DNA of 55,688 nt, from assembly GCA_016218815.1 (NCBI GenBank), contig JACRCX010000115.1, positions 1 through 55,688 of the forward strand. The letters are read 5' to 3'. Numbering within the stretch: the first letter of the stretch is position 1; each line of letters opens with the position of its first letter. This DNA comes from Deltaproteobacteria bacterium. GTDB lineage: Bacteria > Myxococcota_A > Polyangia > DRWM01 > JAAZOP01. A model generated the notes under the pieces. It was not told the DNA's origin. It saw only the letters and a program-made list of their open reading frames with translations, and made no database searches. This document shows positions 46,401 to 54,056 of this stretch, one piece after another. Made by a program: the position numbers and the translations under genes.

Positions 46401-46599
46401 GCGCGCCGGGTTCCGCGTCGCAGACCGCAGGCTCCCCGCCGCAGACGGCACAAACCGACGGCGCCGGGCCGCACGGGGTCTCGTGGCCCCCCGGACTCCC
46501 GCATCCGCATGCGGCGGCGAGGAGCCAACCGGCGACGACCGGCAGCCGTCGCGTTCCGCGACACCGCGTGCCTGCGCCGTTTCCCCGAGCGACCGTCAT
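43465..46599 (-). CDS. Large Cys-rich lipoprotein with VWG-type propeller repeats
   Basis: 1044 residues. The signal ends LAAACGC (lipoprotein). Residues about 35-105 and 165-475 are Cys-rich, including Myxococcus Cys-rich repeats and one MopE-like unit (EVCDGEDNDCD). An acidic linker lies between them. From about 478 to the end there are about 12-13 repeats of 40-45 residues, 'VWGSSADDVWAVGDGGTILH' and then 'WDGTSW', likely forming beta propellers. This layout is typical of large secreted Myxococcota surface proteins of unknown function. A GGAG site precedes ATG 46599. The gene lies between two direct copies of a 100-bp sequence. Confidence 0.85.
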   Translation of the reverse strand: MTVARGNGAGTRCRGTRRLPVVAGWLLAAACGCGSPGGHETPCGPAPSVCAVCGGEPAVCDAEPGARPAWCDLVCSCRGCDRCVRQPGGSWAWEWVSADCVATPPDGGLDGEADARDDGDATRPDRTEDATEARDGDEGGWDEGEVRDDGDADRAEDVRTDGDARPVCGDGRLDAGEECDDGNDESGDGCEPLTCRFSCGASAECDDGDPCTADDCETVALGRRCGHEFVVGAPCDDGDACTIGETCDAAGSCRGGVDSCECRTDADCGDPSPWNPCDALRVCSPLGACVLDPGTAADPGTPCDDGLFCNGTEKCDDASPGSRRCRSFDPPCLACESCDETTHACTLASGCLIDGACYDVVATNPDNDCLWCFPPTTATDWTDVPDPVTCDDGDPCTVGETCAAGVCVAPPQGDEVCDGEDNDCDRLCDEDWTCCVGSAGACRTARGTSGFRRCTPACGWADCSLERVCAGDWCWSNPLPQGNNLYGVWGSAADDVWFVGGVGVILHWDGTTMSAVPSGTAQSLYGVWGSSADDVWAVGDGGTILHRTAGTWTLVPIGTTAALHGIWGTSAADVWAVGDSGTILHWNGTSWSPVPSGVTGHLSAVWASGPADAWAVGSSRTVVHWDGTSWTPDPAWVDGMPMGVWGSGPTDVWVVGLMSAGSTPLSARHWDGASWTDVPGTGLVPYAMSVWGTSATDVWTAYVVASFEHWDGASWTSVSTGLSELAGVSVLDLWGSDPSDLWAVASRGRILHWNGTAWAEVSIGPIGSATSVWSAGPADAWASVYGGFLRWDGGSWTSFPTSFFDVWNDVWGAAPDDVWAVGYATGVGAPPRPIAAHWNGVSWRSAFVMPFDGQLTAICGSGAADVWAVGTGGNIVHMAGGWFWPVASGVTVDLEDVWCRAGDDVWAVGARGTVLRWDGAAWTSSSIGSSRQLHGVGGFGPSNVWIVGASDTILHWTGGPFWTYVATGTECTPRKIWSAGPTDLWIVGDVPSGASASAGMILHGDGLSWTASPPLAFVGLVGVAGSGLGDVWAAGPAGILRHEP

Positions 46600-46781
46600 C
46601 CGCGACTCCCGACGGCTGCATGCTACACCACCGGCGGCCTGCCGGCCAGGCGATCCGCAGGCCGCCCGAGCGACCGACTGAGGGCCCCGCGAGTCCGCCG
46701 GTCCGCGCACCTCGTCGTCCAACGGGCGGGCGCCGAGCGCGGTCGGAATCCCGCATTGCGTCGCGAGGGTCTCCAAGCCCC
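46600..46781. other. Spacer upstream of the propeller gene
   Basis: Contains a possible -10 (TAGCAT on the minus strand, 20 bp before ATG 46599). No gene is recognised; it joins directly to direct-repeat copy B. Confidence 0.4.
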
Positions 46782-46884
46782 GCAACGAGACCGTCGAGAA
46801 CCTCGGAGTGCGACAACGTGCCCTTCACGATTCCCGACCCGGACGGCGTGGTGGAATACACGATCGACCGGGGCGGCTGACGGG
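46782..46884 (+). pseudogene. Direct repeat D1, copy B: remnant of a cysteine-rich gene
   Basis: Homologous to the last 102 bp of the gene at 42930-43436, including its TGA (46878-46880). It has one extra G near 46805 (CTCGGAGTG against CTCGAGTG) that breaks the frame, and no 5' part. It is a decayed paralogue or a duplication scar. Confidence 0.85.
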
Positions 46885-46893
46885 AGGACCAAG

Positions 46894-46970
46894 CTCGTGC
46901 GTGCGCTGCCGTGACAACGCCGACTGCGCTGCGGATCAGGTTTGTCGGGAGTCCGAATGCTACGCGGCAT
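46894..46970 (+). pseudogene. Short Cys-rich coding remnant
   Basis: One frame reads CVRCRDNADCAADQVC, then RESEC, a single Myxococcus-type Cys-rich unit, with no start, signal or continuation. It is probably debris of another lipoprotein gene. Confidence 0.45.
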
Positions 46971-46979
46971 GGGGCATGA

Positions 46980-47522
46980 GGTATCGCCCAGCTTCGGCCG
47001 CCCGAATACCGTGCCGATCTGGTCGTGGAGCTCGGCGGGTCGTGCACCGAGCTGGCGATCGTCGTCGAGGTCCAGCTTGCCGCCGACGCCGAGAAACATG
47101 GCTCCTGGCCCCAGTACGTTGCGGCGGAGGCCGTGCTGTCGCAGCGGCTGCCCGAGCGCTATGCTTGCATCGACCTGATGCTTAGCCGGCTGCCGGTGGC
47201 GGCTCGGCGAGCTCTGGAGGACTGGATGAGCGCGACCCACGAGTATCAGAGCGAGCTGTTCCGGAGGCTGGTCGACCAGGGCCGGGCGGAGGGCAAGGCC
47301 GAGGGCAAGGCCGAGGGCAAGGCCGAGGGCAAGGCCGAGGGCAACGCCGAGGGCGAGGCCAAAGGCAAGGCTGAGGCGATCCTGGCGGTCTTTGCGGCTC
47401 GTGGCATCACGGTACCGGAACCCCTGGCCGCCAAGGTGCGTGCCTGCCGCGATCCCGCCGAGCTGGATCGCCTGCTCCGCCATGCCGTGCTGGTCGACTC
47501 CGCCGACGAGCTGCTCGCGTAG
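46980..47522 (+). pseudogene. Decayed PD-(D/E)XK (Rpn-like) nuclease-family gene
   Basis: The frame opens after an in-frame TGA (46977-46979) and reads LRPPEYRADLVVEL, then 'AIVVEVQLAADAEKHGSWPQY', the PD-(D/E)XK core (Asp, then Glu-x-Gln) of a family that is normally about 300 residues. It then jumps to the family's C-terminal part ('AARRALEDWM...YQSELFRRLVDQG'), implying loss of roughly 100 residues. A Gly-Lys-Ala-Glu repeat (12-bp units at 47287-47350) and the usual 'ILAVFAARGITV....L....ADELL' end follow. A GTG at 47025 could still give a 165-residue protein. Confidence 0.65.
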
Positions 47523-47527
47523 CAGGC

Positions 47528-47567
47528 CCCTTCGCGCCCTTCGCCTCTTTGCGCCCCTTGCGCGACC
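47528..47567. repeat. Dispersed repeat R3, copy e (diverged)
   Basis: CCTTCGCG, CTTTGCG and CTTGCGCGA units starting 5 bp after the stop at 47522. Confidence 0.6.
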
Positions 47568-47596
47568 CCCCTGAACTGCGCTCCCTCCCGCGCCTG

Positions 47597-47605
47597 TGCT
47601 AACAT
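47597..47605 (+). promoter_or_regulatory. Possible extended -10 promoter of the CpXC gene
   Basis: TGCTAACAT forms an extended -10 (TG-N-TAACAT). No good -35 is visible. The leader would be about 47 nt before ATG 47659. Confidence 0.35.
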
Positions 47606-47658
47606 CCGCACCCAACGCGGTGCTTCCGGCCGAGCGTCGGCCGCGGGACGGGTGCAGC

Positions 47659-50600
47659 ATGCAGGACGGCGATTCGGCTTCGAACGACGGTTCCGATCTG
47701 GATCTCGTGGCGGTCGAACGCCGCGCCGCGGCCTCGTGGGCCCGCGGCGCCACCCGCCGCGTCCGCGTCACCTACGGCTGCCAGTGCGGGTCCCTGGCAG
47801 GCGCCGAGATCGTCTCGGTCCTCAACGTGGCCGACGATCCCCTCCTGGCCGAAGACCTCGTCTCCGGCGCCCTCAACCGCGCCACCTGCCCCGCCTGCGG
47901 CATCGATCACCTCCTGCGCGCCGCCGTCGTCGTCCACGATCCCCAGGGCCATCGCGTCGTCATCTGTGCCGGCGAGGGCGACCGCCACCGCGCCGTCGAT
48001 CTCCTCGTCCGCTACCTCGAGGGCCTCCGCGATCAGCCCGGCGACTCCGTCCCCGCCTACGCCCTCTCCCCCGAAATCGCCTTCGGCCGCGTCGCCTGGC
48101 GCGAACACCTCTCCGCCCCCGCTCGCGTCGCCGTCCAGGCCGTCCAGGCCGAGATCGCGACCCGCCGCAAGGAGGTCGAAGACAAGTCCAAGACCCTCGA
48201 ACAGGCCCGCGCCAAGCTCGCCGCCCACCAGCGCGACCTCGAGACCGCTCGCGCCGCGATCGACAGCCAGGGGCATACCCTGTCCGATCGCACCGCCGTC
48301 CTCCAGACCCGCGAGACCGAGCTCGACCGCCGCGAGCACGCCCTGGCCGAGGCTCGCGGACGCGCCGACGATCTCGATCGACGCTTCAGGACCGAGCAGA
48401 CCAAGGCACAGCGCCTGCGCGAGGAAGCCGACGCGTTGCGCTCCGCCCTCGAGGACCGCGAGGTCCTCCTCCGCCGCCGCGAGGAGGATCTCGCCGCCGC
48501 CGAAGAACAGCTCGCCCGCCGCGAGGCGTCCTTCGCCGCCACCGTTGCCGCCACCATCCAGGCCGCCGCCAACGGCACCGCGATGCCCGAGCGCCCCGTC
48601 TCCGAAGCCCCTCCTCCCCCGGCCTCCGAACCGATCCCGCCCGCACACCCGCCGGCCAAGACCGCCCCAGCCTCCGCACCAACAACCAAGGACCAGGAAC
48701 CAACAACTCCCCCCGTGCCCGTCCCCTCCGGACCAATTACCAAGAACCAAGAACCAACAACTCCCCCTGTGCCCGTCCCCTCCGGACCAATTACCAAGAA
48801 CCAAGAACCAACAACTCCCCCCTTCCTTCCCGAACTTCCCGGCCTGCTCGACGCCGACGACGCGGAGGAGGTCGAGCCGGCCCGGCCTTCGGCGCAGCCG
48901 CTCGCCGTCACCGAGGCCGACGTGCTCGACGAGCGGGCGCTGGAACCCGACACCGAAGTCTCCCGCGCGCCCGCCAAGGCCCCCGTGCCGCCCGCCATGC
49001 CGCTCGCGTCCCCAGCTGCCATGCCGCAGGCTGCCAAGCCGCTCGCGGCGGCCGAGGAGCCCGTGCTCGAAGTCGGCGACTCCGACCTCATGCCCGCCGA
49101 CGCCGCGATCGAGGAGGTCGAGCCCGACGAGCTGGAGGAGGCCGAAGCCGTCCCGGAGAAGAAGAAGCCGGCCGCCCCCGCCCACCCTCCCGCGCGGCCC
49201 AAGCCGCCCGAGCCCGCCGTGCCCGAGTCGCTGCGCGCCTGGTTCGCCTCCGGCGTCCCTACCGCCGCGCTCGTCGAGGGCGGTGAGGTCCACCTCTACC
49301 GCAAGCCCGCCCTCGAGGATACCGCGTCCATGCGCCGCGGCCTCTCGCTCGGCTGCCGCCTCTTCGTGCACGACGACGTGCCGTGGCTACAGCTCGTGCT
49401 GGCCGACGCCCAGGCCGAGCCGCCGGAGCTGGTCGAGCTGTGGCTGGTGCACTTCGAGCTCGTCGACGACGCGGCCGTCGTCCGGCTCCTGGCCGAACGG
49501 TTCGCCGTGCAGGTCGTGGAGGTCGACGACGCCGGGCGGATGCGCTGGACGGCCGAACTCACCGCGCCGCTGGCCCGCAACGTGACCCGCATCCGCCAGG
49601 CCGCCGTCCGCCTCGACGCCAAGAAGAAGGGTGATCGCGCCGCGGCCTTCGCGGCCGCGCGCGACGGCGGCGCCGGATGGCTCGACCGCGCCGGCATGCC
49701 GAGCTTCGAGTCGGAAGAGGTCGCCTCCACGCTCGGCGCCATCCAGCAGGCCCTCGTCGAGCTGACCCCGTGGATGACCGAGGAGGCCGAGGAACGGCTC
49801 CTGGTCGAACGGTCGGTCTCGGCCGAGGCCGTGGACGGCTACCGCCGGCGCGTCCTGGGCGCCGCCGCCAAGGCCGGCCTCTGGCTGCCTCCGGACCTCG
49901 CCCGCCGCGCCATCCAGGACGGCACCGCCCCCTCCGCCGAACGCCTCGTCGCCCAGCTCACCGAGAACTTCTTCCGCCTCACCGGCCGCAGGCACGACCT
50001 GGACCGCGACGCCGTCGGACGCAACTGGCTCTACCTCACCCGCGACGCCGAGCGCCTCGGCCTGGTCATCGACTCCGCGCGGCTGGCCTGGATCCAGGCC
50101 TTCCTGCGCGAGGGCGGTCCCCCGGAGGCCGGGACCGAGCCCGCTGCCGGCCCGGAGACCGCGAAGGGCGACCCCGAGCTGCTGCTGCGCTGGCTCGTCG
50201 TCCCGCGCGCGCGCGCCGTGGCGCTGGCCGAGCTCCTGCGCGGGCGGCTCTCCGACTACGTGCCCGAGCTGGCCGTCGCGTTCGACGGCCTGGCTGCCGC
50301 CGACCTGCTGGACTCCCTGGTCGAGGTCCGCGCCAACGAGGATCTGATCGCCGACGTGTTCATGGCCGGGCTCGACGCCCACCGCCGCCCGCTGCGCATC
50401 GCCTCCGCCACCGGCCTGGGCAAGCTCGCGCTCCGGCGGGCGATCGTCCCCCTGGTCCATCTCCTCCTGCGCGCCGACTCCGACGACTGGCGCTTCGTCG
50501 GCACCGCCATCGCCTCGTACGGCGCCACCGGCGTCAAGGCGGTCGAGCCCATGCTGGCCGACCCGCGCGGCAAGGAGGATCGCCTGGCCTGGACCCTCGC

Positions 50601-50856
50601 CTGCTTCCACGGCGCCGCCGCCGAACGCCACGTCCAGACCCTCACCGAAAGCACCGAAATCCTCACCGCCGCCATCGCCCGCCGCTCGACCGATTGGCGC
50701 GCCGACGTCGAAGCCTTCCGCGCGCGGCTCAAGGCCGCCGAGGATCCCGAGGCCTTGCTGGTCGCTCTCGTCCGCCGCCTGCTGGCCGACGAGGAGGCCC
50801 CCGCCCTGCGCGAGGCCGTCGCCGGACTGCGGTCGAAAGGCGGGATGGACTTCTAG
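47659..50856 (+). CDS. CpXC-domain protein with coiled coil, repeat linker and helical C-terminus
   Basis: 1065 residues. The N-terminus (about 33-125) matches a CpXC-type domain: CQC (41-43) and CPAC (77-80) could hold a metal. A charged coiled coil (about 155-300) is followed by a Pro/Thr linker (about 305-540) containing 2.6 copies of an 18-residue unit (PSGPITKNQEPTTPPVPV; 54-bp DNA repeat of family R2). The C-terminal half (about 545-1065) is helical, with HEAT-like stretches near 900-1010. No signal peptide, so cytoplasmic. It may be a scaffold; the function is unknown. A GTG at 47596 is possible but overlaps the putative -10. Confidence 0.75.
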   Translation: MQDGDSASNDGSDLDLVAVERRAAASWARGATRRVRVTYGCQCGSLAGAEIVSVLNVADDPLLAEDLVSGALNRATCPACGIDHLLRAAVVVHDPQGHRVVICAGEGDRHRAVDLLVRYLEGLRDQPGDSVPAYALSPEIAFGRVAWREHLSAPARVAVQAVQAEIATRRKEVEDKSKTLEQARAKLAAHQRDLETARAAIDSQGHTLSDRTAVLQTRETELDRREHALAEARGRADDLDRRFRTEQTKAQRLREEADALRSALEDREVLLRRREEDLAAAEEQLARREASFAATVAATIQAAANGTAMPERPVSEAPPPPASEPIPPAHPPAKTAPASAPTTKDQEPTTPPVPVPSGPITKNQEPTTPPVPVPSGPITKNQEPTTPPFLPELPGLLDADDAEEVEPARPSAQPLAVTEADVLDERALEPDTEVSRAPAKAPVPPAMPLASPAAMPQAAKPLAAAEEPVLEVGDSDLMPADAAIEEVEPDELEEAEAVPEKKKPAAPAHPPARPKPPEPAVPESLRAWFASGVPTAALVEGGEVHLYRKPALEDTASMRRGLSLGCRLFVHDDVPWLQLVLADAQAEPPELVELWLVHFELVDDAAVVRLLAERFAVQVVEVDDAGRMRWTAELTAPLARNVTRIRQAAVRLDAKKKGDRAAAFAAARDGGAGWLDRAGMPSFESEEVASTLGAIQQALVELTPWMTEEAEERLLVERSVSAEAVDGYRRRVLGAAAKAGLWLPPDLARRAIQDGTAPSAERLVAQLTENFFRLTGRRHDLDRDAVGRNWLYLTRDAERLGLVIDSARLAWIQAFLREGGPPEAGTEPAAGPETAKGDPELLLRWLVVPRARAVALAELLRGRLSDYVPELAVAFDGLAAADLLDSLVEVRANEDLIADVFMAGLDAHRRPLRIASATGLGKLALRRAIVPLVHLLLRADSDDWRFVGTAIASYGATGVKAVEPMLADPRGKEDRLAWTLACFHGAAAERHVQTLTESTEILTAAIARRSTDWRADVEAFRARLKAAEDPEALLVALVRRLLADEEAPALREAVAGLRSKGGMDF
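48679..48817. repeat. In-frame R2-type tandem repeat (54-bp period)
   Basis: CCAATTACCAAGAACCAAG units recur at 48733 and 48787, with a partial unit upstream. The sequence matches the intergenic R2 family (TCCGGACCAAT and CCAACAACT). Confidence 0.85.
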
Positions 50857-50874
50857 CCTCCGTCCTTCCATAAT
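50846..50874 (+). promoter_or_regulatory. Predicted promoter of the phosphoesterase gene
   Basis: TGGACT (50846-50851), a 17-bp spacer and CATAAT (50869-50874), then 11 bp of C-rich sequence to ATG 50886. It overlaps the end of the CpXC gene. The leader would be about 4-5 nt, with no Shine-Dalgarno sequence. Confidence 0.45.
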
Positions 50875-50885
50875 CCCCCCCCAGC

Positions 50886-51623
50886 ATGCGCCTGGGCATT
50901 TTCTCGGACGTCCATGCCAATCTGGAGGCCCTGGTGGCGGTGGTCAACGCCTACCGCGACGAGGCCGTCGACGAGTACTATTCGCTCGGCGACACCGTCG
51001 GCTACGGCGCCTCCCCGAACGAGTGCGCCGAGACCGTCCGCGCCCTGGTCCGCTCCACCGTCCTGGGCAACCATGACGCCGCCGTCTCCGGCCGCATGGA
51101 CTATTCGTACTACTACGACGCCGCCCGCTCCGCCCTCGACTTCCACTGCCGCTCGCTGGATCCCGCCCACATGGACTGGCTCCGCGCCCTGCCGTACACC
51201 CTGCGGCTCGACGAGCACGGCCTCCTGCTCTGCCACGGCTCGCCGCTGCAGCCCGAGGAGTTCGACTACGTCTTCACCGAGGACCAGGCGCGAGGCCTCC
51301 TGCCGATGTACGACAAGCTCCCCCGCGCCACCTTCATCGGCCACTCCCACCTCTGCCGCCTCTTCGCCCTCTCCCGCGACCGCGCCTACGAGATTCCCGT
51401 CGGCCGACACGTGCTCGACCCCGGCCGCAAGTACGTCATCAGCGTCGGCTCCGTGGGCCAGCCGCGCGACTTCGACAACCGCGCCTCCTATACCGTCTTC
51501 GACACGAAGACCTCGGTCATCGAGTTCCGCCGCGTGCCGTACGACATCGAGCGCTGTGCGGGGAAGATCTTCCGCTCGCCGCTCGCCCCCAACTTCGCCA
51601 ACCGCCTGTTCCTCGGCCTGTAG
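50886..51623 (+). CDS. Calcineurin-like metallophosphoesterase
   Basis: 245 residues, full length. Metal-site motifs appear in order: FSDVHAN, LGDTVGYG, LGNHD, CHGSP and GHSH. Family members hydrolyse phosphomonoesters or diesters, often cyclic nucleotides or bis-nucleoside polyphosphates; the substrate is not evident. The epimerase-like gene starts 4 bp after the stop (TAGGAGGATG), so the two form an operon, possibly with the acyltransferase. A nearly leaderless start is predicted. Confidence 0.9.
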   Translation: MRLGIFSDVHANLEALVAVVNAYRDEAVDEYYSLGDTVGYGASPNECAETVRALVRSTVLGNHDAAVSGRMDYSYYYDAARSALDFHCRSLDPAHMDWLRALPYTLRLDEHGLLLCHGSPLQPEEFDYVFTEDQARGLLPMYDKLPRATFIGHSHLCRLFALSRDRAYEIPVGRHVLDPGRKYVISVGSVGQPRDFDNRASYTVFDTKTSVIEFRRVPYDIERCAGKIFRSPLAPNFANRLFLGL

Positions 51624-51627
51624 GAGG

Positions 51628-52659
51628 ATGGGGGGAGACGTGCCCAAGGCCGGCCGGCAGCGAGCATCCCGCTCCGTCGTGGCGATCACCGGAACGCGCG
51701 AGTTCCTCGGCGCCGGCCTGGTGGCGCGTTTCGAGCGCGATCCGTCGTGCTCGACCGTCCTCGCGCTCGACGCTCCCGCCGGCTCCGAATCGTCGCCCAA
51801 GGTCCGCGCCTTCGAGATCGATCTGGCACGCCCGGGCGCGGACGCGCACGTCGCCGAGGTCCTGCGGGAACACGGCGCCGGCGCGCTGATCCACGCCGCC
51901 TTCTGCCCCGCGCCCACGCACGAAGTCGAAACGATGCACGAGCTGGAGTCGATCGGCACCCTCAACGTGCTCTCCGCGTGCGAACGCACGGTCGAGCGGC
52001 TCGTCCTGTGGAGCCAGACCATCCTGTACGGCGCGCGTCCCGACAACCCTGCGCTGCTCGCCGAGACTTGGCCGTTGCGCGCGATGCCGGAGAGCCCCTT
52101 CCTGCGCGACAAGCTCGCGGCCGAGCGGCAGGTCGCCGACTTCGCCGCCCGCTTCCCCGACGTCCGCGTCGTGGTCCTGCGCACCGCGCCGATCGTCGGC
52201 CCCCACGCCGTCGGCGTCATCCCTTCCCTCGTCCGCCGCCGCTTCGTCCCGGTCGCCGCCGGCTTCGATCCCCTGATGCAGGTGCTGCACGAGTACGACG
52301 CCTACGACGCCTTCAAGCTCGCCGTCGACGCCGACCATGCCGGCGCGTTCAACGTCGTCGCCGAGGGCGTCCTCCCCGTCACCACCGCCCTGCTCGTCGC
52401 GGGCCGCGTGCCCCTCCCCGTGCCGCCGCCCGTGCTCCGGCGCCTCCTCTCCGTGCTCTGGACCCTCCGCGCCGCCGAGACCTCCGGACCGTTCGTCGAC
52501 TATCTCCTCTACCCCTGCGTCGCCGACGGGCGGCGCGCCGCCCGCGAACTGCACTTCCGCCCCACCTACTCGACCCACGAGGCGCTCGGCGACTACGCCG
52601 CCCGCGCCGGCACCGCCGGGCCCTCGGGCGACGACGCCGCCCCGGCGGGGGAGGGCTGA
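51628..52659 (+). CDS. NAD-dependent epimerase/dehydratase-like protein
   Basis: 343 residues. A Rossmann start (VVAITGTREFLGAGLVARF) is a variant of GxxGxxG. 'LIHAAF' and 'VLWSQTILYG' fit an extended SDR, but the YxxxK pair is not clear (SPFLRDKLAAE lies in its place). The C-terminal 100 residues are helical with a short hydrophobic segment. It may be an SDR that has lost catalysis or acts on an unusual substrate. Start: ATG 51628 directly after AGGAGG, or GTG 51640 with better spacing. It is co-transcribed with the flanking genes. Confidence 0.8.
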   Translation: MGGDVPKAGRQRASRSVVAITGTREFLGAGLVARFERDPSCSTVLALDAPAGSESSPKVRAFEIDLARPGADAHVAEVLREHGAGALIHAAFCPAPTHEVETMHELESIGTLNVLSACERTVERLVLWSQTILYGARPDNPALLAETWPLRAMPESPFLRDKLAAERQVADFAARFPDVRVVVLRTAPIVGPHAVGVIPSLVRRRFVPVAAGFDPLMQVLHEYDAYDAFKLAVDADHAGAFNVVAEGVLPVTTALLVAGRVPLPVPPPVLRRLLSVLWTLRAAETSGPFVDYLLYPCVADGRRAARELHFRPTYSTHEALGDYAARAGTAGPSGDDAAPAGEG

Positions 52660-52666
52660 CCCCGCC

Positions 52667-54004
52667 GTGACCCGCGGACTCCTCGGCGACGACCCCCTGA
52701 AGGACCTCGCGGTCCCCATCCCCCCCGCGCCGTCCGACGCTCCCACCGCGCCCGGCGCGAAGACCCGCCCCGCGCGCAAGCGCCGCACCTCGGCGCCCGC
52801 GCCCACCGCCGCCGCCACCCCAACCCCCGCCCCCACCCGCGCCCCGCGCAACCGCCGCTCCGTCACGCCGGCACGGGAGTCCGGGCAGGGCCCCGGGCCC
52901 GTACCACCGCTCGACCGCCCGACCGCTCGACCGCTCGCTTCCTCCCCCCCGCCCCCCCCCACGGGCAGCTCGCTGACCACCCTGGAGGTGCGATTCGAGG
53001 AGGCGTTGCGCGAGGCGGAGACCAGGCTCGCGACGGAGAGCGGCCTGGAAGCCGGCACCCGCCGGCGCCTCGAGGAGGAACTGCGCGTCTTCGGCGAGCG
53101 GATGGCCGAACGACTCGACGGCCTCCGGCCCGGCGAGGAACGCGATCGCCGCGCGCTCGCCTCCGCTCGCGAGCTGCTCGCCCTGGACCCTCTCCTGCGC
53201 CTGGCGACCCGTCGCTGGCTCCGCGGCCGCTCGCTCGTCGTCGATGCCTTCGGCTACGACGCCGTCGGCTCCCGCGCCCTCGAACCGCTCGTTTCCCTGC
53301 TGGTCGAGCGCTGGTTCCGGGTCGAGACGCGCGGCCTGGAGTCGGTGCCGGCCGAGGGTCCGGCGATCCTGGTCGCCAACCACGCGGGCGCGATCCCCTT
53401 CGACGGCCTCGTGCTCTCCCATGTCGTGCGGCAGCACCACCCCCGGCATCGCGACGTGCGCTGGCTGGTGGAGAACGAGGCCCACCACTTCCCGTTCTTC
53501 GGCACGCTGATGTCGCGCCTGGGCGCCGTGCGCGCCTGCCCCGAGAACGCGCAGGTGCTGCTGGAACGCGGCGCCGCGCTCGCCGTGTTTCCCGAGGGCA
53601 ACCAGGGATTGCGCAAGACCTATCGCGAGCGCTACCGCCTGCAGCGCTTCGGCCGCGGCGGGGTGGTCAAGCTCGCCCTGCGCTCGGGCGCGCCGATCGT
53701 GCCCGTGGCCATCGTCGGCGGCGAGGAGACGTATCCCCTGCTGTGGCGGACCGAGCTGTTCGCCGACCTGCTCGGACTCCCCTTCCTCCCCGTCACGCCA
53801 ACCTTCCCGTGGCTCGGGCCGCTGGGCCTGCTCCCGCTCCCCGCCCGCTGGCGCGTGGCCTTCGGCGCGCCCGTGCGGCTCGACCTCCCCCCGTCCACCG
53901 TGGACGACCCCTCGGCCGTGAGCCGGATCAACGAACGCGTGCGCGGCGAGGTGCAGGCCCTCCTGGGCGAGTTGCTCGGTCGCCGACGCGGCGTGTTCTG
54001 GTAG
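52667..54004 (+). CDS. PlsC-like lysophospholipid acyltransferase
   Basis: 445 residues. The first 110 are Pro/Ala/Arg-rich and disordered and include a stretch (about 79-95) encoded by repeat R8. A helical segment (about 110-200) precedes the acyltransferase domain (about 210-430) with NHAGAIPFDG (Asn238-His239), AVFPEGNQGLRK and IVPVAIVGGEE blocks. The His-to-Asp spacing is longer than classical PlsC, as in a variant group. It would acylate a lipid acceptor at the membrane. GTG start 7 bp after the epimerase stop, with a GGGAGGG site. Confidence 0.85.
   Translation: MTRGLLGDDPLKDLAVPIPPAPSDAPTAPGAKTRPARKRRTSAPAPTAAATPTPAPTRAPRNRRSVTPARESGQGPGPVPPLDRPTARPLASSPPPPPTGSSLTTLEVRFEEALREAETRLATESGLEAGTRRRLEEELRVFGERMAERLDGLRPGEERDRRALASARELLALDPLLRLATRRWLRGRSLVVDAFGYDAVGSRALEPLVSLLVERWFRVETRGLESVPAEGPAILVANHAGAIPFDGLVLSHVVRQHHPRHRDVRWLVENEAHHFPFFGTLMSRLGAVRACPENAQVLLERGAALAVFPEGNQGLRKTYRERYRLQRFGRGGVVKLALRSGAPIVPVAIVGGEETYPLLWRTELFADLLGLPFLPVTPTFPWLGPLGLLPLPARWRVAFGAPVRLDLPPSTVDDPSAVSRINERVRGEVQALLGELLGRRRGVFW
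52901..52950. repeat. Intragenic CGACCGCT repeat R8
   Basis: ACCGCTCGACCGCCCGACCG and further GCTCGACCG units, about 8-9 bp period, translated in the disordered N-terminal region of the acyltransferase. Confidence 0.6.
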
Positions 54005-54056
54005 GCTCCGGCCCGCCACCCGCCCGGCTGGCGGCGGCGGAAGAGATGAGGTGCGC

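Noticed and set aside
46782..46884. Direct-repeat copies as attachment sites of an integrated element
   Set aside because: The repeat is coding sequence of a Cys-rich gene; no integrase or tRNA is adjacent, so duplication or recombination is simpler.
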